6,743 bases of DNA, from positions 1 through 6,743 of the forward strand of contig JAMWCO010000081.1 of assembly GCA_023818785.1 (NCBI GenBank), read 5' to 3'. The stretch is from Candidatus Omnitrophota bacterium (GTDB lineage Bacteria > Ratteibacteria > UBA8468 > B48-G9 > JAFGKM01). The notes below the pieces were generated by a model, which worked only from the letters and a program-made list of their open reading frames with translations, was not told where the DNA came from and searched no databases. Shown here in pieces: positions 1 to 5,630 of this stretch. The translations under genes and the position numbers were made by a program. Position 1 is the first letter of the stretch. The number at the start of each line of letters is the position of its first letter.

Positions 1-136
1 ATTCTTTTATATTTAAAAGTTGGTGTAAAAAAGTAATAAACCTTTCTTTATTTATTACAACAACTCCATCTTCTGAAACAACCTCTTCAATTTTAAACAG
101 AGTGTTCAAACTATCTTCATTTTTTTTGTACTTCAT
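1..136 (-). CDS. Unrecognised protein, N-terminal part only (runs off left edge)
   Basis: An ATG at 136-134 opens a frame that stays open for 45 codons to the window edge, so only the N-terminus is visible. The start overlaps the TGA stop of the LeuC-like gene as ATGA. It is preceded by a strong ribosome binding site, AAGGAGA at 142-148, about five bases from the ATG, which is the main evidence that this is a real gene. The visible residues begin MKYKKNEDSL and are charged (Lys, Glu, Asp). They continue into a VSEDGVVINKERF stretch, with no signal peptide or membrane segment. I do not recognise the family. It does not look like a LeuD-type small subunit, which would be expected here and normally starts with a Gly/Asp/Ile/Thr-rich swivel-domain strand. 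It also does not look like an isocitrate or isopropylmalate dehydrogenase N-terminus. Its position as the fourth cistron suggests a link with the enzymes upstream, but that is inference only. Confidence 0.7.
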   Translation of the reverse strand, partial: MKYKKNEDSLNTLFKIEEVVSEDGVVVINKERFITFLHQLLNIKE

Positions 137-1386
137 AAATATCTCCTTGGATCTGTTATTTTCCCTTCAATACAACTTGCTGCAACAGTTGCAGGAGAGG
201 CAAGATAGATAAATGCATTAGGATTTCCCATTCTTCCTTTAAAATTTCTATTTGCAGTTGATATTACAACTTCTCCATCAGATGGTATCCCTTGATGAGT
301 TCCAACACAAGGCCCACAACCAGAATTTGTAACACAGGCACCACTTTCAATTAAAATTTCAATATAACCTTTTTTCAAACATTCAAGGAAAATCTCTCTT
401 GAACCAGGAGTACAGATCAATCTTACACCTTTTTTTATTTTCTTACCTTTTAATATCTTTGCAGCAACTTCAAAATCACTTACTCTTCCATTTGTACATG
501 TTCCTATAAATCCTTGATTTATTTCTATCCCTTCAACTTCACTTATATCACAGACATTATCAACAGAATGTGGTTTTGATACTTGTGGATTTAAATTTGA
601 TATATCAAGAATAACTTCTTTTTCATAAACTGCATCTTTATCAGGAAAAACTATCTCATAATCTTTAATCCCTCTTTTTTCAAGATATTCTTTTGTCTTT
701 TCATCAAACTCCATTATTCCACATTTTGCTCCAATTTCAGTAGTTAAGTTACATATCGTAAACCTTTCATCCATAGAGATTTCTTTTATTGTTTCACCCT
801 TTATTTCAACTGACTTATAAATTGCTCCTTGTCCTGTAAGATTTTTAACCATATATAATCCTATATCCTTTCCAAATATCCCTGTTGGTTTTCTACCCTT
901 TACTTCAATTTTTATAGTTTTTGGTACTTTAAACCACAAAAATCCAGTTGCCATTGCTATAGCAAGATCTGTGGAACCAACTCCAACTGCAACACAATTT
1001 AAAACACCGTAAGTAGGTGTATGACTATCAGCACCTAAAACTAAATCTCCTGGTTTTACTTTCCCTTTTTCAGTAATGAGAATATGACAAATACCTTCAC
1101 CAACTTCAAAAATTTCTATACCATATTTTTTAGCAAAATCTCTCATTAATTTATGTAAAGAAGAAACAGATTCATTTGGACTTGGACTATTATGGTCAAT
1201 AACAAAGACAACTTTATTTGGATTAAAAATTTTCTCCATTTGGAGATTTTCAAAACTTTTAATTACCAAAGGTGCAGTCCCATCTTGTGCCATTAAAAAG
1301 TCAATCTTTGCAAGAACAATATCTCCTTCTTTTACATCCTTCTCTGAGTGAGAAGAAAAGATTTTTTCTACTATGGTTTTTCCCAT
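133..1386 (-). CDS. Aconitase/isopropylmalate dehydratase family, LeuC-type large subunit
   Basis: This 417-residue protein has the length and layout of the short LeuC / homoaconitase large subunits. These enzymes dehydrate and rehydrate a tricarboxylate or alkylmalate using a 4Fe-4S cluster in the cytoplasm. The three cluster cysteines are visible: Cys297 in GTCTNGR, and Cys357 and Cys360 in GCGPC. Other family signatures are DH at 64-65, GADSHT at 118-123, the Asn/Arg/Gly-rich NFKGRMGNPNA at 381-391 and SPATVAAS at 397-404. The swivel domain (LeuD) is not fused and would have to be a separate subunit. The start lies three bases after the stop of the upstream synthase (TAA AAA ATG) with no clear ribosome binding site, so coupled re-initiation is likely. 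The substrate cannot be read from the large subunit alone. Citrate, homocitrate and isopropylmalate are all possible, and the neighbour favours the first two. Family is certain; specificity is open. Confidence 0.93.
   Translation of the reverse strand: MGKTIVEKIFSSHSEKDVKEGDIVLAKIDFLMAQDGTAPLVIKSFENLQMEKIFNPNKVVFVIDHNSPSPNESVSSLHKLMRDFAKKYGIEIFEVGEGICHILITEKGKVKPGDLVLGADSHTPTYGVLNCVAVGVGSTDLAIAMATGFLWFKVPKTIKIEVKGRKPTGIFGKDIGLYMVKNLTGQGAIYKSVEIKGETIKEISMDERFTICNLTTEIGAKCGIMEFDEKTKEYLEKRGIKDYEIVFPDKDAVYEKEVILDISNLNPQVSKPHSVDNVCDISEVEGIEINQGFIGTCTNGRVSDFEVAAKILKGKKIKKGVRLICTPGSREIFLECLKKGYIEILIESGACVTNSGCGPCVGTHQGIPSDGEVVISTANRNFKGRMGNPNAFIYLASPATVAASCIEGKITDPRRYL
142..148 (-). promoter_or_regulatory. 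Strong ribosome binding site for the left-edge partial gene
   Basis: AAGGAGA on the minus strand lies inside the last codons of the LeuC-like gene, five bases upstream of the ATG at 136. It supports the short left-edge frame as a genuine gene and fixes its start. Confidence 0.7.
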
Positions 1387-1389
1387 TTT

Positions 1390-2619
1390 TTAAGGTGTCA
1401 TTCTCATTAAAAGAGCGGCTTCTTCTGGATATTTTGCAATAAATATTAACTCATCTTCAGTAACTGGTTTCTGTTTATGAACATTTGCATATCTTGCAAG
1501 TTCAAGTATCTTCCTTGCTTCCTCATCATCTTTAAACTCTATTTCAAGTTTCCCATATACATTTCTTAATCCTTTAATTCCACTATATTCTCCAAGTATT
1601 ATCATTCTCCCTGTTTCAACAATTTCTGGTTCCCCTCTTCCAAGTTCTTCAAAATCATAAAGTTCATAATTTCTTCTATCCTTTAAAGCACCATCAACAT
1701 GTATTCCTGAGGAATGAGCAAAAGCATTTTTCCCAACACCAACTTGATTTATAGGTATCGGAACTTTAAAAGCATAAGAAGCATAATGAGAAATTTTCCA
1801 AGCCATCTTTAAGTTTATATTCTCATCAAGTTTATATTTTTCCATTCCAGAACCATATTTAATAGCAAGAATACATGAAACTAAATCAGCATTTCCAGTT
1901 CTTTCTCCCATTCCATTTATTGTTGTATTAATATATGCGTCAACTCCTGCATCTATTGCACCTTTTGCTCCTGCAACAGAACAGGCAACTGCCATTCCAA
2001 GGTCGTTATGACAATGAAGTTCAATTGGGATTTTCGTTTCTTCTGCGATTTTATATATTCTTTCATATATTGTAAATGGAGTATCATATCCAAGAGTATC
2101 ACAGTATCTTATTCTATCAGCACCTGCCTCTTTAGCAGCAAGCGCAAATTCAATCAAATTTTCTATTTTTGTTCTTGAAGCATCCTCAGCATTAACACCA
2201 ACTGTTTCTGCTCCAAGTGCTTTTGCTGCTTTTACTGCTTCTACCATAGTTTTTACTACTTCTTTAAATCCCATTTTTCCCTGAAATTTACCAACTATCA
2301 TCTGTTCAGAAGTTGAAATTGAGAGATTAGCATGTTTTAATTTAGGGATATTTTTAAAACCTTCTTCAACATCACTAACAACAGCCCTCATCCATCCTGA
2401 AATCCTTATTGGACTTAAAACACCTTTTTCAACTAAACTCATATTTGCATTTAAATAATTTATCTCATGTCTTGTAACTGGAAATCCCGCCTCACTTTGA
2501 AAAATCCCCATTTGGTTTAAATAAATATTAATCATTGTTTTTTCAAGTTTTGCAAGTCCAAGATGTGCTGTCTGAACACCATCTCTATTTGTAACATCAA
2601 TAATATAAATTTTATTCAT
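1390..2619 (-). CDS. Homocitrate synthase / Re-citrate synthase family enzyme (DRE-TIM metallolyase)
   Basis: This 409-residue enzyme should condense acetyl-CoA with a 2-oxo acid. The TIM-barrel signatures are present: DVTNRDGVQ at 8-16 (Arg12, Asp13), NAEDASR at 143-149, the metal-binding HCHND at 202-206, and NGMGERTGN at 235-243. After the barrel comes the GIHVDG motif (305-310) of the linker subdomains. The long C-terminal regulatory domain of LeuA is absent. From memory, the DVTNRDGVQT opening, the AFAHSSGIH region and the RRNYELYDFEELGRGEPEI segment match a subgroup usually annotated as homocitrate synthase. That subgroup seems to include the experimentally known Re-citrate synthase of Clostridium kluyveri, but I could not run an alignment. 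The start ATG (2619-2617) overlaps the L13 stop as ATGA, with GAGGTG at 2625-2630 as ribosome binding site. The dehydratase follows immediately. Citramalate or isopropylmalate synthase is less likely. Confidence 0.9.
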   Translation of the reverse strand: MNKIYIIDVTNRDGVQTAHLGLAKLEKTMINIYLNQMGIFQSEAGFPVTRHEINYLNANMSLVEKGVLSPIRISGWMRAVVSDVEEGFKNIPKLKHANLSISTSEQMIVGKFQGKMGFKEVVKTMVEAVKAAKALGAETVGVNAEDASRTKIENLIEFALAAKEAGADRIRYCDTLGYDTPFTIYERIYKIAEETKIPIELHCHNDLGMAVACSVAGAKGAIDAGVDAYINTTINGMGERTGNADLVSCILAIKYGSGMEKYKLDENINLKMAWKISHYASYAFKVPIPINQVGVGKNAFAHSSGIHVDGALKDRRNYELYDFEELGRGEPEIVETGRMIILGEYSGIKGLRNVYGKLEIEFKDDEEARKILELARYANVHKQKPVTEDELIFIAKYPEEAALLMRMTP

Positions 2620-3065
2620 AATTTCACCTCTTCTAAATTTAAAATTTCTGGTTTTTGAGCAATATGTGGATGTTCTTGCCCTCTATATACCTTCAATTTT
2701 TTTAACATTTTCCTTCCAAGAGAATTTTTAGGCAACATCCCTTCTACTGCAAATTTTATAACTGCTTCTGGTCTTCTATTCAATAATGAAGCGAGTTTTT
2801 CTTCTTTTAAATGTCCAAGGTATCCAGGAGTATGTTTGTAATAAATTTTATCCTTAAGTTTTTTACCTGTTACTCTTATTTTTTCAGCATTTATTACAAT
2901 TACATAATCTCCAGTATCAACATTCGGTGTATAAATTGGTTTATGTTTACCCATTAAAATTTTTGCAACTTTACTTGCAAGTCGTCCAAGAATCTGTCCA
3001 CTTGCATCAATAATATACCATTTCCTTTTTATTATATCTTTCTTTGCTATCTCTGTTTTTTCCAT
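2616..3065 (-). CDS. rplM: 50S ribosomal protein L13
   Basis: This 149-residue protein is a clear uL13, a primary assembly protein of the large ribosomal subunit. Family hallmarks run in order: KWYIIDASGQILGRLAS (15-31), GKHKPIYTPNVDTGDYV (39-55), INAEKI (58-63), VTGKKL (65-70), the KHTPGYLGHLKEE stretch (77-89), GMLPKNSLGRKML (109-121), and near the C-terminus KVYRGQEHPHIAQKP. The short lysine-rich extension before KWY is ordinary. The ATG at 3065 has an AGGAGGG ribosome binding site at 3069-3075, and a good promoter lies 35 bases further up. L13 is normally followed by rpsI (S9). Here the stop overlaps the start of a DRE-TIM synthase and no S9 frame is present anywhere in the window. That break in a widely conserved pair is the notable feature. 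Confidence 0.98.
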   Translation of the reverse strand: MEKTEIAKKDIIKRKWYIIDASGQILGRLASKVAKILMGKHKPIYTPNVDTGDYVIVINAEKIRVTGKKLKDKIYYKHTPGYLGHLKEEKLASLLNRRPEAVIKFAVEGMLPKNSLGRKMLKKLKVYRGQEHPHIAQKPEILNLEEVKL

Positions 3066-3099
3066 TTTCCCTCCTATAAAAAATTTTTAAATTTAATTA

Positions 3100-3128
3100 A
3101 TTTTAACTTAAAAGATTTTTTTAGTCAA
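3100..3128 (-). promoter_or_regulatory. Sigma70-type promoter for the L13 operon
   Basis: On the minus strand TTGACT (3128-3123) is followed by a 17-base spacer and TAAAAT (3105-3100). Transcription would start near 3093, giving a leader of about 28 bases that contains the AGGAGGG site of L13. The leader is too short for an L13 autoregulatory structure. Prediction from sequence only. Confidence 0.6.
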
Positions 3129-3159
3129 TCCTTTTAAATTTCCTATATTAAGTGAATAT

Positions 3160-3187
3160 TTGAAATAAATTAATAATATTGTAAAAT
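3160..3187 (+). promoter_or_regulatory. Candidate promoter for sppA-RDD
   Basis: TTGAAA (3160-3165), a 16-base spacer and TAAAAT (3182-3187) form a plausible sigma70 promoter back-to-back with the L13 promoter. The usual spacing puts the start site near 3194, only about three bases before the sppA ATG. The stretch before that ATG has no ribosome binding site, so the mRNA may be leaderless. In DNA this AT-rich, such boxes can arise by chance. Confidence 0.4.
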
Positions 3188-3196
3188 ATAAATAAA

Positions 3197-4189
3197 ATGG
3201 AAAAAACGAAAAAAAGAATTTTCGCTACATTTATATTTATAGGTCTTATTTTTATTACCTTGGTTTTAAATCAATTTTCATATAATAGAAGAATCTCAAA
3301 AGTTACAAAAAAATCAATATATAAAATTATATCTTCTGAAGAAATAAGATTTAGACAGAAATTTATAACTGGTGATAAAGATGCTGAATATAAAATTGGA
3401 TTGATTAAAATTGAAGGAGAAATTACACCTTATTATGAAGGATATCGGACAAGAAGTTTATCCGAAATAGTAAAAATAGGACTTGAAAATTTAAAAGAAG
3501 ATGAAAAAGTAAAAGGAATAATTATAGAAATAAATACTCCAGGTGGTGAAATAATTGAAGTTGAAAAAATATATGAAAAAATAAAAGAAGTAAAAAAATC
3601 AAAACCAGTCGTGGCACTCCTTGAAAATATTGCTACTTCAGGCGGTTATTATTGTGCTGTTGCAACAGACAAAATTATATCTCATCCTCTAACAATCACA
3701 GGAAATATTGGTGCTGTTGTAATACTCTATAATGTTAAAGAGTTATTTGAGAAAAAATTAGGAATTAATATGATTGTAATGAAAAGTGGTAAGCATAAAG
3801 ATATTGGTTCACCATTTAGAAAGATGGATATTGAGGAAAAAAATATTTTACAAAATCTTGTAGACGAGGCAGCAAAGAGATTCCTTGATGCAATAATTAA
3901 AAATAGGAAAATATCAGATGATAAAATCAAACTTATATCAGATGGAAGGATTTTTACAGGGAACCAGGCAAAGGAATTAGGGCTTGTTGATGAATTAGGA
4001 GGATTACAGAAAGCAATTGATATAATTAAAGAAATCACAAAGGAAAGAAAACTAAAAGTTGTTGAATATTATTATAAGCCAAGTATTTTTGAATTTTTCT
4101 CTCTTTACCAAAGTGAAAAATTAATTTTTTCAAAAATTTCTAAAATAAATACTCCTGTTTTAAAATATTTGTGGATTCCAGAGATATAA
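3197..4189 (+). CDS. sppA: Signal peptide peptidase SppA, S49 family, short form
   Basis: This 330-residue membrane-anchored serine protease should degrade remnant signal peptides and other membrane peptides at the outer face of the cytoplasmic membrane. A single N-terminal membrane anchor spans about residues 8-26, after a KTKK positive patch. The S49 core starts near residue 66 (KIGLIKIEGEI). NTPGG (113-117) is the conserved oxyanion/backbone segment and TSGGYY (147-152) holds the nucleophile Ser148. KSGKHKDIGSP (196-206) should contain the general-base lysine, most likely Lys201 by comparison with the HKD of Bacillus SppA. DGRIFTGNQA (249-258) and LVDELGG (263-269) close the core. The length is that of the single-domain SppA, not the doubled E. 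coli form of about 618 residues. The ATG has no visible ribosome binding site. The RDD gene follows four bases after the stop, so the two form an operon. Confidence 0.95.
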   Translation: MEKTKKRIFATFIFIGLIFITLVLNQFSYNRRISKVTKKSIYKIISSEEIRFRQKFITGDKDAEYKIGLIKIEGEITPYYEGYRTRSLSEIVKIGLENLKEDEKVKGIIIEINTPGGEIIEVEKIYEKIKEVKKSKPVVALLENIATSGGYYCAVATDKIISHPLTITGNIGAVVILYNVKELFEKKLGINMIVMKSGKHKDIGSPFRKMDIEEKNILQNLVDEAAKRFLDAIIKNRKISDDKIKLISDGRIFTGNQAKELGLVDELGGLQKAIDIIKEITKERKLKVVEYYYKPSIFEFFSLYQSEKLIFSKISKINTPVLKYLWIPEI

Positions 4190-4193
4190 ATTT

Positions 4194-4721
4194 ATGGAAA
4201 ATCAAGGGATAGTTGAAAGTAATCAAAATATAGAAAAAGAAATTAAATATGCAAATTTATCTTTAAGATTATTAGCATTCATAATTGATATAATTGTTTT
4301 CTGGTCTATTTATTCAATTACCTTTAAAATCTCCTTTTCATTTCAAAATCCTGATTATTATGAAAATTTAATAAATAATTTTTACTCTGGCAAATTTGAT
4401 TTTTCCAAAGCAATTTATATCATAATTAAAACTTTCATCTTTCTAATAATTTTCTTTTTTATTTTTTCACTTTATAAAATTTTAATTGTTGGGAAATTTG
4501 GTGCAAGTTTAGGAAAGATGATTGTTGGAATAAAGATTGTAGATGAAAATGGGAATAAAATATCTTTTAAAACCGCATTTATAAGAGAAGTTGTTGTAAA
4601 ACAAATAATTTATCCTATCTTTTCCTTCTTTTCATTTCTTGGATACCTCTGGGCTATATGGGATAAAAGAAAACAAACCTGGCATGATAAAATCGCAAGA
4701 ACAATCGTAATTAAAGAATAA
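4194..4721 (+). CDS. RDD family integral membrane protein
   Basis: This 175-residue protein has the RDD domain architecture. An N-terminal soluble stretch of about 20 residues is followed by Arg25 and Asp32 in RLLAFIID at the start of the first membrane segment (about 26-48). A second hydrophobic segment lies at about 74-97. Then comes GASLGKMIVGIKIVDENG (103-120), and the C-terminal WDKRKQTWHDKIART (156-170) is typical of the family. A third hydrophobic segment spans about 137-155. The molecular function of RDD proteins is mostly unknown; some have been proposed as transporters, and the sequence does not say which applies here. It starts four bases after the sppA stop with only a weak GAGAT upstream, so translation probably depends on sppA. 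Co-occurrence with SppA suggests an envelope role, by inference only. Confidence 0.88.
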   Translation: MENQGIVESNQNIEKEIKYANLSLRLLAFIIDIIVFWSIYSITFKISFSFQNPDYYENLINNFYSGKFDFSKAIYIIIKTFIFLIIFFFIFSLYKILIVGKFGASLGKMIVGIKIVDENGNKISFKTAFIREVVVKQIIYPIFSFFSFLGYLWAIWDKRKQTWHDKIARTIVIKE

Positions 4722-4727
4722 TTTATG

Positions 4728-4801
4728 GGTGAGTGAGGGGATTTGAACCCCCGACACCTGGAGCCACAGTCCAGTGCTCTATCCGCTGAGCTACACTCAC
4801 C
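4728..4801 (-). tRNA. tRNA-His (GTG anticodon)
   Basis: A complete cloverleaf reads leftward. The acceptor stem is GTGAGTG (4800-4794) paired with CACTCAC (4735-4729). The D arm is GCTC/GAGC, the anticodon stem CTGGA/TCCAG with loop CTGTGGC, and the T arm has loop TTCAAAT with one G-U pair. The anticodon GTG is at 4767-4765. The histidine identity pair is present: an extra G at position -1 (4801) opposite C73 (4728). A full CCA tail is not encoded, so a CCA-adding enzyme is required. The tRNA ends six bases from the stop of the convergent RDD gene. Confidence 0.97.
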
Positions 4802-4806
4802 ATTTT

Positions 4807-4812
4807 ATTATA
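4807..4812 (-). promoter_or_regulatory. Candidate -10 box for tRNA-His
   Basis: A perfect TATAAT reads leftward (4812-4807). The start site expected from it falls at about 4800-4801, which is the mature 5' end of the tRNA. No good -35 box is seen at 16-18 bases upstream (TTTTCA or TTTTTC at best), and the region is so AT-rich that chance is a real alternative. Confidence 0.3.
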
Positions 4813-4882
4813 TTTTATCATTTAAAATTGAAAAATGAAATATATTTTTATTGTATTTTAAAAATCTTAAAAACTTTCATTT

Positions 4883-5455
4883 TTAATATTTTATAATTTG
4901 GTCTATACCTTCTCTTATAAACTTTATTCCAAGTGCAGCAAGAAAAAGGGATAAAATTTTAATAAGTCCTTTTATTCCTATTTTACCTATCGCATTTGAA
5001 ATTTTTTGAGCATAGAAAAGAATAATGTAAGCAAAAATCATATTTAAAAATATACATAATAGAGTTATTTCTGTTCCATAAAATTTTTTTGAAATTAATA
5101 TAGTTGTCAAAAAAGCCGGCCCTGCTAAAAGAGGAATCGCAAGAGGAACTATTGCAAATTCTTCTTCAACTTTAAACTGACTTGCTCCTATAAATTCTGT
5201 TATTGAAAAAATCAACAAAATTATACCACTTGCAATCAAAAAATCACTAAAAGAAATTTTAAGATATCTAAATAAAAACTCTCCAAAATAAAGAAACAAA
5301 AACCCAATAATAAAACAGATAGAAATTGAAATAAAAAGGACCTTATTTTTTTTCTCTTCTGTAAATTTTTTTATATAACTTATATAAAAAGGAATTGTTC
5401 CAATAGGGTCAAGTGTAATAAATAGAGAAAGTAAAGAAGCAATAAATTTTTCCAC
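4883..5455 (-). CDS. MarC family integral membrane protein
   Basis: The protein is 190 residues with six hydrophobic segments (about 4-24, 37-57, 69-90, 102-121, 129-149 and 163-180), as expected for MarC. Family signatures are LFITLDPIGTIPF (11-23), PLAIPLLAGPA (104-114), in which the Pro and Gly residues break the helix, and LSLFLAALGIKFIREGI (168-184). MarC-type proteins are of uncertain function; the old multiple-antibiotic-resistance link was not upheld for E. coli MarC. I place the start at the GTG at 5455-5453, preceded by AAGGGGA (5461-5467) at a good distance. The ATG at 5503 would give 16 extra residues (MVASSNLARR...) that are a translation of the tRNA-Arg gene and is rejected. The gene lies 17 bases behind tRNA-Arg and upstream of tRNA-His on the same strand, so its mRNA probably arises by processing of a tRNA-Arg-marC transcript. 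Confidence 0.9.
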   Translation of the reverse strand: MEKFIASLLSLFITLDPIGTIPFYISYIKKFTEEKKNKVLFISISICFIIGFLFLYFGEFLFRYLKISFSDFLIASGIILLIFSITEFIGASQFKVEEEFAIVPLAIPLLAGPAFLTTILISKKFYGTEITLLCIFLNMIFAYIILFYAQKISNAIGKIGIKGLIKILSLFLAALGIKFIREGIDQIIKY

Positions 5456-5460
5456 AATAT

Positions 5461-5467
5461 TCCCCTT
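5461..5467 (-). promoter_or_regulatory. Ribosome binding site that fixes the marC start at GTG
   Basis: AAGGGGA (minus strand) sits between the 3' end of tRNA-Arg (5473) and the GTG at 5455, with a five-base spacer. It places the marC start outside the tRNA, on a non-ATG codon. Confidence 0.65.
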
Positions 5468-5472
5468 TTTTG

Positions 5473-5547
5473 CGCGCCTGGCCAGATTTGAACTGGCGAC
5501 CATTGGATTCGAAGTCCACCGCTCTATCCAAACTGAGCTACAGGCGC
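5473..5547 (-). tRNA. tRNA-Arg (TCG anticodon)
   Basis: A complete cloverleaf reads leftward. The acceptor stem GCGCCTG (5547-5541) pairs with CAGGCGC (5480-5474). The D arm is GCTC/GAGC, the T arm GCCAG/CTGGC with loop TTCAAAT, the anticodon loop CTTCGAA, and the discriminator is G73. The anticodon TCG is at 5512-5510 and reads CGA-type arginine codons. The anticodon stem has one G-A mismatch at 27-43; the other stems are perfect. No CCA tail is encoded. Confidence 0.97.
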
Positions 5548-5554
5548 TATGGTT

Positions 5555-5584
5555 ATTTTACTTTTATTTTTAATTATAGGTCAA
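5555..5584 (-). promoter_or_regulatory. Promoter for tRNA-Arg (and probably marC)
   Basis: Leftward TTGACC (5584-5579), an 18-base spacer and TAAAAT (5560-5555) would start transcription near 5548, one base before the mature tRNA 5' end. An alternative -10, a perfect TATAAT at 5578-5573, directly abuts TTGACC. It would start near 5566, but it has only a poor GTTTTT-like -35. One of the two is very likely used; which one is not decidable here. Confidence 0.55.
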
Positions 5585-5630
5585 CTGGAGCATTTAAAAA
5601 CTACACATTTGAGAATTATTGCAACCAATA

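Noticed and set aside
3077..3120. AT palindromes such as TTTAATTAAT in the L13 leader as an operator or L13 autoregulatory element
   Set aside because: The tracts are pure A/T, overlap the promoter -10 region, and the predicted leader is too short for a structured regulator.
3727..4038. Leftward frame of 103 residues inside sppA
   Set aside because: It lies wholly within the conserved catalytic core of sppA on the opposite strand, has low-complexity Ser/Ile/Phe content, no ribosome binding site and no family features.
4726..4728. Encoded CCA tail on tRNA-His
   Set aside because: The CCA triplet visible after the acceptor stem includes C73, so position 76 is not encoded as part of a CCA end.
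5456..5503. N-terminal extension of marC beginning MVASSNLARR
   Set aside because: These codons are largely the complement of the tRNA-Arg T arm and acceptor end. MarC homology begins after them, and a GTG with a ribosome binding site lies just downstream.
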